Of a stretch of DNA of 64,000 bases, positions 11,604 through 22,926 are shown in pieces. The notes under the pieces are model-generated. The model ran no database searches. It worked only from the letters and a program-made list of their open reading frames with translations, and was not told the DNA's origin. This DNA comes from Vigna angularis (taxonomy: Eukaryota; Streptophyta; Magnoliopsida; Fabales; Fabaceae), in assembly GCF_016808095.1 (NCBI RefSeq), contig NC_068973.1, positions 25,276,077-25,340,076 of the forward strand, in the 5' to 3' direction. Numbering within the stretch: the stretch's first letter is position 1; every line of letters starts with the position of its first letter. The translations under genes were made by a program, and so were the position numbers.

Positions 11604-12407
11604 ACTCAAATTGAAAGATCCAGAAAGCTTTACTATTCCTTGTACTATAGGGAATATCTCTGTTGGGAAGGCATTATTGATCTGGGAGCCAACATTAATC
11701 TCATGCCGCTCTCCATGTTTGAAAAGATTGAAGGGTTAGAAATCAAGCCTACTCGGATGACTCTTCAACTAGTAGATAGATCTTTGAAATATCCTTATCG
11801 GGTAACTGAAGATGTGCTTGTGAAGGTAGATAAATTTCTATTTCCAGTGGACTTTGTTATCATGGAGATGGAAGAGGATGCGAATGGTCCTATTATTCTT
11901 GGAAGACCTTTCATGAAGACTGCAAGAGTTTTGATTGATGTGGAAAATGGCAAGCTGAAAGTGAGAGTGCAAGATGAAGAAGTAAATTTTGATGTTTTTG
12001 AAGCCATGTCTCATCCAAAGGATAACAAGGAAGGCTTTCATCTTGATCTTCTTGATGAAATTTGCATGATACAAGAAAACAAAGCAAGTAATACTTTTTC
12101 TTTGGAGGACATGCTAGTTTACACCTGTGAAGAATTGAATGAAAAGGAAGAGGAACTAATTGATGAATGCTTGACTGATTTGGAAGAATTAAAAGAAGAT
12201 CCATTACAAAAGACAGAAGAGATCAACACAAAAGAAAAAGTCAAGGGAAGCAAATTGGAGTTGAAGATGTTACCACTACACTTGAAATATGTGTTCCTAG
12301 AAGAAGGTGTGAATAAACCAGTTATCATCAACAATTCTCTCTCTCCCAAAGAAGAAGAAAAGTTGGTTGAGATTCTTAAAGCCCACAAAGGCGTTATTAG
12401 GTGGTAA
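11604..12407 (+). pseudogene. G1 retropepsin-like protease and linker (pol, part 1)
   Basis: Encodes the pepsin-like protease region of an Athila-type polyprotein. The catalytic segment is DLGANINLMPLSMF, with DLGA in the place of the DT/SGA of classical retropepsins. The flap region and an IILGRPFM motif (about 11890) lie some 70 residues later, as expected for the family. An acidic Glu/Lys-rich linker follows, reaching into the start of the reverse transcriptase. The frame is open from the LTR junction to a TAA at 12405-12407, after IRW. The stop separates it from the reverse transcriptase, so it cannot make an active polyprotein. It acted on the element's own Gag-Pol in virus-like particles. 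Confidence 0.85.
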
Positions 12408-13872
12408 ATCTCAGATCTCAAAGGCATCAGTCCAACATATTGGATGCACAAAATATTCATGGAAGATGATTACAAACCAGTTGCTCAACCACAAAGAAGG
12501 TTGAATCCACTGATGAAGGAGGAGGTGAGAAAGGAAGTGCTAAAGTTACTTGAAGCTGGCATTATTTACCCTATTTCTGACAGTGCATGGGTAAGCCCAG
12601 TACAGGTAGTACCAAAGAAAGGTGGGATGACAGTTATTTATAATGAAAAAAATGAGCTCATACCCACAAGGACTGTTACTGGATGGAGGATGTGTATCGA
12701 CTATAGAAAGTTGAACAATGCCACTAGGAAGGATCGCTTTCCCCTTCCTTTCATGGATCAGATGCTAGAGAGATTGGCAGGTCAGGCTTTCTATTGTTTT
12801 CTGGATGGATATTCTGGATATAATCAAATTATGGTGGATCCAAAAGACCAAGAAAGGACGGCTTTCACTTGCCCATTTGGAGTCTTTGCGTACATAAAAA
12901 TGTCGTTCGGGTTATGTAATGCTCCAGCCACTTTTCAGAGATGTATGTAAGCAATCTTTGCAGATTTGATAGAAAAATGCATTGAAGTCTTTATGGATGA
13001 TTTTTCAATGTTTGGCAGTTCCTTTCATGAGTGTTTGTCTAACCTGGATGTTGTACTTAAAAGATGCACCCAATCCAATCTTGTTCTTAATTGGGAAAAA
13101 TGTCACTTTATGGTAAAGGAAGGCATTGTCTTGGGTCATAAAATTTCTTCCAAGGGAATTGAGGTTGACAGAGCCAAAGTGGAGGTTATTGAAACACTTC
13201 CACCACCAACCAATGTGAATGGAATCAGAAGTTTTTTGGGTCATGCGGGTTTTTACAAAAGATTCATCAAAGACTTTTCAAAAATTGCCAAACCACTAAG
13301 CAACCTCCTTGTTAGGGATGCACCATTTTTGATGGATGATGAGTGCCTTAAGGCATTTGATGTTTTGAAGAAAAAACTGATTTCTGCTCCAATAATAGTA
13401 GCTCCTGATTGGAACCAAAATTTTGAGCTAATGTGTGATGCCAAAAATTATGCTATAGGAGCTGTTTTAAGCCAGAGAAGAGAGAAGGTATTTCACACTA
13501 TTTATTATGCAAGCAAGGTTTTGAATGAAGCCCAGTTGAATTATGCCACCATAGGGAAAGAATTTCTTGCTATTGTGTATGCTTTAGAGAAATTTAGACC
13601 TTATCTCTTTGGTCTAAAGTAATCATTTACACAAATCATGCATCTATAAAGTACTTGCTAACCAAGCCGGATTCTAAGTCGCGATTGCTTAGATGGGTGC
13701 TTTTACTACAAGAGTTTGATGTGGAAATCCGTGACAAGAAGGAAAGTGAAAATGTAATTGGTGATCACTTATCTCGTTTCGTTAACAATGAAGTTACAAG
13801 CAAGGAAGCAGAAATCTGGGAATCCTTCTCTGATGAAACACTCATGTATATCCAACAAAGGCCGTGGTTTAC
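12408..13872 (+). pseudogene. G1 reverse transcriptase and RNase H (pol, part 2)
   Basis: Ty3/gypsy reverse transcriptase: QPQRRLNP and the WVSPVQVVPKKGG block, then CIDYRKLN, FLDGYSGYNQI, and the catalytic box VFMDDFSMFG at about 12990 (FMDD in the place of YVDD, as usual in Athila-like elements). RNase H follows with the FELMCDA motif and the YASK...NYATIGKE block. The frame is broken by a TAA in the box CMxAIF (12948-12950), and by a stop and frameshift at 13620-13660. Coding then resumes with the tail of RNase H. It ends at RPWF, exactly where the inserted G2 LTR begins. The missing continuation is found on the minus strand at 17207. Confidence 0.9.
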
Positions 13873-14152
13873 TGATAACGGTTGAAAATACCGTTATCTG
13901 TCATGTTTTTCCGTTAAGTTGCTTAGAATCATGTCTTTAAAAATACCTTTTCTGCTTAGAAACTTGCTTAGAATCATGTTTTTCCGTTAAGTTGTGTGAA
14001 TAAGAGAGTCGAGGTTGAATTTGATGATTTTATGACTAATTCCCTTTGTTTTGATAGAAAATGAGTTAATATGGAAAGCAAGGATAAAGTGCCAAGGAGA
14101 TAGAACTCAGAAAGGTCCAGAAAAAGCATCAGAAGGAAGGAAGCTCGAGGTC
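13873..14152 (+). mobile_element. G2 5' LTR, U3 part
   Basis: Begins TGATAACGGTTGAAAATACC, directly after TTTAC (13868-13872). The TGATAA start matches the G2 3' LTR, not the TGTTAA start of G1. Orientation is plus up to AGCTCGAGG (about 14143-14152) and then flips to minus. The rest of this LTR is at 21810-22926 in the opposite orientation. Confidence 0.85.
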
Positions 14153-14600
14153 CAAAAGAAAGGCCCAAGCCCAAGCCTTCTACATTCGGCGCTCAATCAC
14201 CCCAAAAAGGGGCGCTCGGTCGGTGAGCGACACTTCCTGCGCTTAAGCCTTCTAGAGTACGCCCAAGCCTTCTTCATCCGGCGCTCAAGCGCCCCAAAAA
14301 GGGGCGCCCGGGCGGTGAGCGGCACTTCCTGCGGTTAAGCCTTAAAAAGGGCGCCCCTTCCTTTTGGTGCTTTTTCTGGACCTTTCTGAGCTCTATCTTC
14401 TTAGCACTTTATCCCTGCTTCCCAAATTAACTCATTTTCTATCAAAACAAAGGGAATTAGTCATAAAATCATCAAAACGTCAACTCTCTTATTCACACAA
14501 CTTAACATAAAAACATGATTCCAAGCAAGTTTATAAGCAGAAAAGGGTGTATTTAGTACCAAAATTACATTCCAGATAATGGTATTTTCAACCGTTAACA
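14153..14600 (-). mobile_element. G1 3' LTR, U3 part (inverted)
   Basis: Minus-strand U3 beginning TGTTAACGG (complement at 14592-14600), identical in its start to the G1 5' LTR at 11115. It includes the GC-rich zone with GGCGCTCAAGCGCC-type palindromes at 14190-14345. It is joined head to head with the G2 U3 on its left, which gives a palindrome-like structure of about 0.7 kb. The remaining R/U5 part of this LTR is at 22927-23781 in plus orientation. Confidence 0.85.
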
Positions 14601-15907
14601 AAACCCCAAACTTAGAACTTTTCTTGTCCTCAAGCAAAACAAATTGTAACTCAGTTTTTCAAAACAATCACTACAATGGCTTAACCTTTTTAAAAAACTT
14701 TTTCTTTCAGACAAGCTATCACTTTTATCAACTTAGCATACAGATATCAGTCAAAGTGTGCAGATGCCTTAATTCAATCAAAATCAATGTGATGCTCATA
14801 TGTTTCAACTGATGCTATCCTTAAGAATGATCAATCAACCAAGCAAAGATGTAATCAGAAATTCAAAGAACTACTCCTCACCAAGGAAAGTGTTTTACTC
14901 AAGCACTCAAAAGTGTATCACTCAACTTACAGGTGTATAGTAAGGTGTTGGTGTCTTTTTCACTCTGCTATCACAATGCCACACAAATTAACTTTTCCTT
15001 TCATTTAACCACAATCAAACAAACTCACAAGCAAGTTTTCATTACAAGGGCTTTTCATGGCTTGTAACTTGGCTGGGCTAAGAAGGAAATTGGTTTTTCT
15101 AGTCAGCAAAATCCTTAAGTTAAAAGAGAAACATTTGTGATTTCATCATTCAAGCACACAAACTTACTTTCTTTTCCCATCTTTCCCTTGCATTGAGCTT
15201 TTCTTTTCTTTTCTTTTCATTTTTTCTTTTGCTTTTTGCTGTTCAAGTACTCACTGCATAGCTCAATGCTTTTTCTTTTCAATTTTCCTAGTAACCCCAA
15301 ACTTGAACCTTTATCAATACCTCACAAATATTCTCAACTTAACTCAAGGTAAAGATTTTTAAAAAAAGGTTTTCAAAACATGCATAAGGCTCAAGGTTCA
15401 AAGGGCAAAACAAATTGTTTTCTTTTCAGTGGATAAAATCATGTGAAGGCTAAAAGAATCAGGGAAAAAAAAGATGACCTTGATCATATGAAACCTGCAA
15501 GCAAGTAGTTCAATAACAGCAAATTTGGGCAAAATCATTCATGCTTCCAAAGTAATAGAAATTATTCACCAAAAACTATGAAGCCCAAAACTTACACAGG
15601 TAACTTTCAAGTCCCAGAATTTAGCAAAACACCATGCTTAGTATCTCATTCAAACTTTACCTCAAGCATTTGTTTTATACTCTGAGAGCTATCACCTATA
15701 TATCAACACATCATGCCTCATCTCAACATCAATCCACACACTAGAATATCACAAAGAAATACCCATCACAAAAAAATTACAAGTGAACCAAAGCAATGTA
15801 GTCCATTAAAGCAAATTACAATACAAAACAAATAATTAAAAATAAATGTTTAGAAAGCTGGGTTGCCTCCCACTAAGCGCTTCTTTAACGTCACTAGTTG
15901 GACACCA
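14601..15907 (-). mobile_element. G1 3' non-coding region and polypurine tract
   Basis: Starts (minus strand end) with the polypurine tract complement AACCCCAAACTTAGAAC at about 14603. About 1.2 kb without coding capacity follows, clearly related to 18420-19690 (G2) and, in the other orientation, 28810-30063 (G3). Near the pol end it carries the block GACGTTAAAGAAGCGCTT...GGGAGGCAACCC (complement at about 15860-15893). A CT-rich block lies at 15195-15240. Confidence 0.8.
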
Positions 15908-17207
15908 TTAAACTAAATCTGGATCAACCAACTCCATGACTGTGGAGAGGCGTTTCACCTCACTACCAAGATAATGCTTGAGACGTTGTCCATTGACAAC
16001 CCAACTTCTTTGTGGATCTTTAGAGGAATGATCTGTTAGCTCAACTGCTCCATGTGGAAGAACATTCTTGATCATAAATGGACCATACCACTTGGACTTC
16101 AACTTTCCAGGGAAAAGTTTCAATCTTGAATTGAAAAGCAGCACCCGCTGTCCTGGATTAAAACCTTTCTTCACCAGCTTCTTGTCATGATAAAATTTCA
16201 CCTTTTCTTTGTAATTCTTTGAAGAATCATAGGCATGCAGCCGCATCTCCTCAAGCTCAATAAGTTGCCTTCTTCTATTTTCAGCAGTGTTACAAGGATC
16301 AAAATTAAAGAATTTTAAAGCCCATAGAGCTCGATGTTCCATCTCAACCGAAAGATGACATGCCTTTCCATAGACCATTTGGAAAGGAGATAATCCAATG
16401 GCTATCTTCATTATAGTTCTATATGCCCAAAGAGCATCATCTAACCTCTGAGACCAATCCTTTCTTGATGACGCAACTATCTTTTCTAGAATCCTTTTTA
16501 TCTCCTTATTTGAAACCTTTGCTTTCCCGTTTGTCTGTGGATGATAAGGTGTAGCTACTTTGTGTCTCACACCATAGTGCTTGAGTACCCTTGCCAGCTA
16601 AAAATTTCAAAAATGAGATCCTCCATCACTAATGAGTACTCTGGGTGTTCAAAACCGGGAGAAGATTTGCTTTTTCAGAAATTTAATAACAATTCTAGAA
16701 TCATTCCTGGGACAGGCCAGGGCTTCCACCTATTTGCTGACATAATCCACTGTCACCAATATATATTCATTGTTGAAAGATGGTGGAAAAGGTCCAACAA
16801 AGTCTATGCCCCAGCAATGAAAAACTTCAACTTCTAGTATGCCTTGTAGTGGCATCTCATGACGTCTGGAGTTATTCCCCGTCCTTTGACACTTATCACA
16901 GTTTCTGGCATGATTATGAGCATCTTTAAACAGAGTAGGCCAATAAAATCCTGACTTGAGTACTTTTGCAGCTGTTCTCTCTCTACTAAAATGCCCCCCA
17001 TAAGGTGAGTCATGACAGTGCCATAAAATGCCTTCTACTTCTTCCTTAGTCACACAGCGCCTCAAAAGGTTATTTGCTCCAATTTTGAACAAGTAAGGAT
17101 CATCCAAAAATAAACTGCTTGGCATCATGTAAATTTTTTTTTCTTTGTTGCCAATTGAGATCTTTTGGGATTACTCCTGCAGCTTTGAAATTAGCCATAT
17201 CAGCAAA
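15908..17207 (-). pseudogene. G1 integrase (pol, part 3), inverted
   Basis: Integrase of the Ty3/gypsy class, acting with the LTR ends of the element cDNA. On the minus strand, after the FxDMANFKAAG linker (17207-17150), comes the HHCC zinc-binding domain, with HxSPYGGHFSRERTAAKV and later CDKCQRTG. The catalytic core follows, with GIDFVGPFPPS (first Asp) and VTVDYVSK (second Asp), and later a RHKVATPYHPQTNGK block leading to the Glu. The C-terminal GPF...PHGAVEL module sits before the end near 15908. The frame is broken between 16570 and 16730 by at least one frameshift or stop. The start of the linker directly continues the RNase H part that ends at 13872, on the other strand. Confidence 0.9.
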
Positions 17208-18419
17208 TGTTGATGGATTGACAAGTGTACCAAATCGCACAAGTAATATAAAATGGTAAGACCAAGTATCGTATCCCAGAAGACTCTCGGCACTAGACAG
17301 TTGTGTGATAACTCAATTAATTAAGACTTAAATAAAACGAGATTGTTGCTTTCAAATGCAAAAACATAAAATTAAATATGAATGCAAATTGATAAATAGT
17401 AGAGTAACACAAAGATGAACGGATGTTGTTTAATATGAGATGAATATGCTGTTAGGGTTTGATTTCGCCAAGTTTACTCTCATGTATATAATAATTCTTC
17501 TTTTTGCATTAATGTTAACGTCACTCACTAAATTACTTAAAACTCGAACCCTCGGCGCAATAAGTCTGCCTTAATTCCTACTTCGTGCAATTCCTAGCGT
17601 TCCAATAAAATTAAGTCTGAAGATCAAGAGCTTAAGACGACCAAGTACTTATGCCCTCGTCCTTGAGAAATATTACGCTTGGAGAATTCAACAAGAACCT
17701 GAATTGTAAGGAACTTCCCGACACTCATGCAATTCATAAATCATGCTATTAACTAAGTTAAATACAACAAGCACTGAAATAGATAAATTCCCTAACAATT
17801 AATGAAAAAGCATATAAATTAAGAATCAATTCACAAGGTTACATCATCCCCCAACAACAAATAGAGTTTAGTTCCCCATAGACATGGAGAGACTAGATGA
17901 ATAATGGAAAAACATGAGATAGTGAAACCCTAAAAGTAGAAGAGGAAGCTCCCGCCCCCAGATCCGCCTTCAGAGAGTAGAAGAATGTGCAGTTGTGTTG
18001 CTCTAGCCAGAGATACCAAACCTAGGATGCCTGGGTCCTTTAAATAGAACAGAAGCATAACAGAAACAAAGCCCAAGCCTGAGAGAATGGCGCTCAAGCG
18101 CCCCACTTAGGGCGGTCGGGCGACGAGCGGTGGTCTTCCAAGCTCAAGCCTCGCAGAGGTCGCCCAAGCTTTCTACATCCGGCGCTCAAGCACCCCCAAA
18201 AGGTGCGCCCGGGCAGTGAGCGACACAGAGGGAATTAGTCATAAAATCATTTTCTATCAAAACAAAGGGAATTAGTCCTAAAATCATCAAATTCAACCTC
18301 GACTCTCTTATTCACACAACTTAACAGAAAAACATGATTCCAAGCAAGTTTCTAAGCATAAAAGGGTGTATTTGGTATTAAAATTACATCACAGATAACA
18401 ATATTTTCAACCATTATCA
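17208..18419 (-). mobile_element. G2 3' LTR (complete)
   Basis: 1212 bp, TGATAATGG to CCATCAACA on the minus strand. Order on the minus strand: U3 (18419 to about 18240), GC-rich zone with GCTCAAGCGCC-type palindromes (18080-18230), TATA-like CTATTTAAAGGAC (about 18045), and R/U5 with the family signature at the end (17220-17330). The five bases beyond its end in G1 integrase are TTTGC (minus strand of 17203-17207), matching TTTAC before the G2 5' LTR. Confidence 0.9.
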
Positions 18420-19690
18420 CAACCCCAAACTAAGAACTTTGGTTGTCCTCAAGCAAAACAGAATGTAACTCAGCTTTTCAAAACAATCACTACAATGACT
18501 CAACATTCTTCAAAAACCTTTTCTTCCAGACAAGAAATCACTTTTATCAACTCAGCATAAAGATGTCAGTCAAGATGTGCAGATGCCTTAATCCAACAAA
18601 ATCAATGTGATGCTCAGCATATGCTATCATTAAGAATGATCAATCAACCAAGCAAACATGTAATCTGAAATTTAAAGACCTACTCCTCACCAAGGAAAGT
18701 GTTTCACTCAAGCACTCAAAAGTGTATCACTCAAGCACTCAAAAGTGTATCACTCAACTAAAAGGTGTATAGTGAGGTTTTGGTGTTTCTTTCACTTTGC
18801 TATCACAATGTCACACAAATTAACTTTACCTTTCATTTAACCACAACCAAACATACTCACAAGTAAGTTGACATCACAAGGGCTTTTAATGACTTGTAAC
18901 TTGGTTGGGATGAGAAGGAAATTGGTTTTTCTGGTAAGCAAAATCCTTGAGTTAAGAAAGACATTTATGATTTCATCATTCAAGTACAAACTCTCTTTCT
19001 TTTTCCCAGCTTTCCCTTGCATTGAGCTTTTCTTTTCTTTTCTTTTCATCTTTCTTTTTCTTTTTCTTTTGCTTTTGCTTTTCAAGTACTTACTACTTAG
19101 CTTAATGCTTTTTCTTTTTTAATTTTTCTAGTAACCCCAAACTTGAACCTTTATCAATACCTCATCAAATGTTCTCAACTTAACTCAAGGTAAATATTTT
19201 CACAAAGGGTTTTCAAAACATGCATAAGGCTCAAGGTTCAAAGGTTAAGACAAATTATTTTCTTTTTAATGGATAATTTCATGTGAAGGCTAGAACAATA
19301 AGGGACAACAAAAGATGGCCTTGATCATATGAAACCTGCAAGCAAGTAGTTCAATCACAGAAAATTCGGGCAAAATCATTCATGCTTCCAGGGTAATAGC
19401 AATTATTTATCAAAAACTTTGAAGCCCAAAACTCACACAGGTAAACTCTCAAGTCCCAGAATTCAGAAAAACAACCTGCTTAGTATCTCAATCAAACTTT
19501 ACCTCAAGCACCTGTTTCATACACTGTGAGTCATCACCTGTATATCAGCACATCGTGCATCATCTCAACATCAATCAATACACTAGAATATCAGAAAGCA
19601 ATACTCATCACAAAACACAGCACCGTTGAATCAAAGCAATGTAATTCATTCAAGTAGAGTACAATAGCAAAACAAATTATTAAAAGGAAA
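18420..19690 (-). mobile_element. G2 3' non-coding region
   Basis: Polypurine tract complement at 18420, then about 1.25 kb parallel to 14601-15840 in G1. It contains a local duplication of TCACTCAAGCACTCAAAAG at 18705-18750. The open frames here (about 80 codons, Lys- or Phe-rich) are CT-rich low-complexity translation and not genes. Confidence 0.8.
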
Positions 19691-20330
19691 AGTTTAGAAA
19701 GCTGGGTTACCTCCCAGTAAGCGCTTCTTTAACGTCACTAGCTTGACACCATCTTCATCATCATAGAATCCATTGGTAGGTGTCTAATCACATAGCATCC
19801 ATCAGTAGATGCTAATAATTTTTTATCTTCATTACTATCCCTCAGTAGACACCAATCTTTCTCATCTTCATCAGCATCCATCATTAGATGCCTAATCACC
19901 TAACATCCATCAGTAGATGTCTAGTCATCGTCCTCTTCCATCACAGCATCCATCAGTAGATGTTGTCATTCATCATCCTCATCATAGAAACATTCATCAC
20001 TAGATGTTGTAGATGCTATCATTACTGCCATCAGACACAGCATTTAACCTAAAAAAACTCAAACACCCAAAGAAAAAAGATCAAATCAAAACCACACAAT
20101 TGAATCAACTAAAAAGAAAAGTTCACAAAAATGGGCTATCATTCATCGTAGCAGCATCCATCAGTAGATGTTGTTATCTGAATCCTCCTAGCATCCCTCA
20201 GTAGATACTGTCATTCCTCCAAAGCGAATTCAAATCTAAAAGAAAAAGTCAGAAATTAGGTTGCCTCCCAATAAGCACTTGTTTAACGTCACGAGCCTGA
20301 CACTAAAAAATTAAGAAGAAAGGGGGCTTG
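19691..20330 (-). repeat. Degenerate repeats of a GATGC hairpin block in G2
   Basis: Between two copies of the GACGTTAA...GGCAACC block (about 19700-19740 and about 20255-20295) there are at least ten imperfect copies of AGCATCCATCAGTAGATGCT. Each is a short inverted repeat (AGCATC/GATGCT) with irregular spacing of about 30-60 bp. The same block occurs in G3 at 26465-26580 and 28783-28808. No coding capacity. Confidence 0.75.
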
Positions 20331-20460
20331 GGCGAAACCCTAGGGTATAAAATGAGTGAAGTGGGCTGAAATCCCGCTTAAGCCCCCTAAAAACCCAATT
20401 CTGCAGTCGTGCCGCTCGGGCGCCCCTTAGAGGGTGCTTGAGCGGCGAGCGACACTTTAC
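20331..20460 (-). promoter_or_regulatory. Internal LTR-like promoter zone in G2
   Basis: On the minus strand: GCTCGCCGCTCAAGCACC and a second GC-rich palindromic block, followed by ATTTTATACCCTAGGG (TATA-type box at about 20342-20352). The same order (GCTNAGC blocks, then TATACCCTAGGG) occurs upstream of the second ORF in G3 at 26780-26905. In G2 the ORF itself is gone. Promoter function is inferred. Confidence 0.5.
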
Positions 20461-20767
20461 CCCCTTTGCTTTTTGGCTTGTTTGGCTTATTCCTGGCCAT
20501 GGGTTCTCAGATTCAACTTAGAATTTTCAATTTTTCTTTTCCCTAGCTCACACAACAACACTCAAATCAAACAATTAATCTCTCTCCACCCCTCAGACAT
20601 TCAGTTATTACAAACTATGCACATTGAAATCAAGCAAACACAAAAATAAACAGAAACATAATTGAATAAAAATCCAAACTAAAAAAAATAGTAAACAAAT
20701 AAAAGTTTGTAAAACACTAGGTTGCCCACCGACAAGCACTTCTTTAATGTCACTAGCTTGACCCACT
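20461..20767 (-). mobile_element. G2 internal non-coding segment
   Basis: Another copy of the GACATTAAAGAAGTGCTT...GGGCAACC block at about 20718-20755 (complement), directly after the gag/linker remnant. The rest has no similarity I can name. Confidence 0.55.
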
Positions 20768-21500
20768 GCAATTGCCCTATGCCTCAATTGTTCCCTTTTC
20801 TGGATATTTTTTTTCTTTTTGTTGAATTTTTTCAGGAATTTAATATAACCAGGAACCTGTTGCAGTGTCCCAATCATAGGAATTTTAATCTCCAATTTCT
20901 TGAAGATTTCCATGAAACGCTCAAATTGTTTTTCCTTCTCCTTCCTATGATACTTCTTTGGGTGAGGAAGGGGTTTTTCATATGATTCTTTCTTTTCTCT
21001 TTCATCCTCCTTCCCTCTCTTTTTCTTTTCTTACCTCTTTTTTTCCTCCTTGGAACACTCCTTAGGTTACAGAAGATTTTTCTCAATATTTTTCTTTTCT
21101 CTCTCAACCTCTTTTGTTTCTTTTCTCCGTTCTTCCACATTCTTCCCCTTTTCTTTTCTCTCAACCTCAATTTTTCTCTCTTCTTTTTCTTCCTCTTCCT
21201 TTACATCTTTCTCTTTTTCACTCAACCTTTCTTCTTATTTTCTCTCTATTTTTCTCTCATCTAAAACCTTGCCACTTTCAGTGATAACGGCGTTACACTC
21301 CTCCCTAGGGTTAACTTTCATGTTACTCCCAAGCTCATCCAGCTTTTGAATAATGTGACAAAGATGATTCTCTATCCTCTTGAATGCTGCTTGATTGCTT
21401 TTATGATGAGAATCAGACACCTTCATGAACTGTTGAAGGGTGTCATCCATCTTCGCCATTCTTTCTAAGAGGAATGGTTGTTGCTGCCATTGTTGTTGTC
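20768..21500 (-). pseudogene. G2 gag C-terminal/linker remnant
   Basis: Minus-strand reading from a MDDTLQQFM motif at about 21450 parallels the G3 frame around LEETLQQFIQV: a coiled segment, then NPREECNAVI, then a long Lys/Glu-rich stretch (21240-20990). It ends in a piece like the G3 'EIKIPL...ALQQxPxYxKxxK' block just before protease. Protease, reverse transcriptase and integrase are missing, so G2 is a gag-only deletion derivative. The Lys/Arg- and Phe/Ser-rich open frames on the two strands here are shadows of this low-complexity stretch. Confidence 0.7.
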
Positions 21501-21809
21501 TGGCAGCTTATCCAAATTGATCTGATCCCATGTTAGAATGAGATCTCCACTTGTGGTAGAAATCAGTTTGTCTGTATTGCATCCTACAAACTAGAAACAA
21601 AACCCTAGACAATTTGTTAGCACAAAAACAAAAATAATTGACACAAAACACAAAAAATAAAAAAAATATAAATTAAAAACAAAAATAAAAATAAAGTCAA
21701 AGTTAATAAAGAATCACACAAATAGAATAGTTTAAACCGTGAGTCCTCGGCAACGGCGACAAAAACTTGTTAACAATATTTTTGATCGCCGGCAACGGCG
21801 CCAAAAACA
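21501..21809 (-). promoter_or_regulatory. G2 leader with two tRNA-Asp-type primer binding sites
   Basis: Directly beside the LTR end at 21810 lies TCGCCGGCAACGGCGCCA (21786-21803). It matches the 3' end of plant tRNA-Asp at 17 of 18 bases, so it is the complement of a tRNA-Asp primer binding site. A second copy, TCCTCGGCAACGGCGACA (21744-21761), is preceded by its own LTR-end-like CTTGTTAACA. Reverse transcription of the element would be primed by tRNA-Asp, as in Athila/Tat-type elements. The doubled site is unusual. Confidence 0.8.
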
Positions 21810-22926
21810 TGTTGATGGATTGGAAAGTGTGCCAAATCGCACAAGTAATATAAAATGGTAAGACCAAATATCGTATCCTAGAAGACTCTCAGCACTAGAC
21901 AATTGTGTGATAACTCAATTAATTAAGACTTAAATAAAACGAGATTGTTGGTTTCAAATGCAAAGACATAAAATTAAATATGAATGCAAATTGATCAATA
22001 GTAGAGTAACACAAAGATGAACGGATGTTGTTTAATATGAGATGAATATGATGTTAGGGTTTGATTTCGCCAAGTTTACTCTCATGTATATAAGAATTCT
22101 TCTTTTTGCATTAATGTTAACGTCACTCACTAAATTACTTAGAACCTGATCCCTCGGCGCAATAAGCCTGCCTTAATTCCTACTTCGTGCAATTCCTAGC
22201 GTTCCTAGAAAATTAAGTCTGAAGATCAAGAGCTTAAGACGACCAAATACTCATACCCTCATCCCTGAGAAATATTACCCTTGGGAGAATTCAACAAGAA
22301 CCTGAATTGTAAGGAACCTCCCCGCGCACTCATGCAATTCATAAATCATGCTACTAACTGAGTTAAATAGAGCAAGCATTGAAACAGATGAATTCCCTAA
22401 CAATTAATGAAAAAGCATATAAACTAAGAATCAATTTACAAGGTTACATCAACCCCCAACAACAAATAGAGTTTAGTTCCCCATAGACATGGAGAGACTA
22501 GATGAATAATGGAAAAGCATGAGATAGTGAAACCCTAAAAGTAGAAGAGGAAGCTCCCGCCCCCAAATCCGCCTTTAGAGAGTAGAAAAGTGTGTTGTTG
22601 TGTTGCTCCAGCCAGAGATACCAAACCTAGGATGCCTGGGTCCTTTAAATAGAACAGAAGCAGAACAGAAACAAAGCCCAAGCCTGAGCGGCGAGCGGTG
22701 GTCTTCAACGCTCAAGCCTCGCAGAGGTCGCCCAAGCTTTGTGCATCTGTCGCTTAAGCGCCCCAAAAAGGGGAGCCCGCGTGGTGAGCGGCTCTTTCTG
22801 CGCTTAAGCCTTCCAGAGGACGCCCAAGCTTCGTGTTGTAGGCGCTCAAGCGCACAAAAAGAGGTGCCCGGGCGGTGAGCAGTGGTTTGCTGCGCTCAAG
22901 CCTCCGAAAAGGGCGCCCAAGCCTCG
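21810..22926 (-). mobile_element. G2 5' LTR, R/U5 and GC-rich part
   Basis: Minus-oriented LTR from its CCATCAACA end (21810-21818) through U5/R (very similar to 17208-18000) and the TATA-like box near 22643, into the GC-rich palindromic zone (22680-22925). It ends at GCCTCGA (22920-22926), where the sequence flips to plus orientation. It is the missing complement of 13873-14152. Confidence 0.85.

Noticed and set aside
20874..21349. Lys/Arg-rich and Phe/Ser-rich frames
   Set aside because: Opposite-strand shadows of the low-complexity gag linker of G2.
21744..21803. tRNA-Asp-like sequences as tRNA genes
   Set aside because: Only the last 18 bases match, and they sit at the LTR edge as primer binding sites. 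No cloverleaf.
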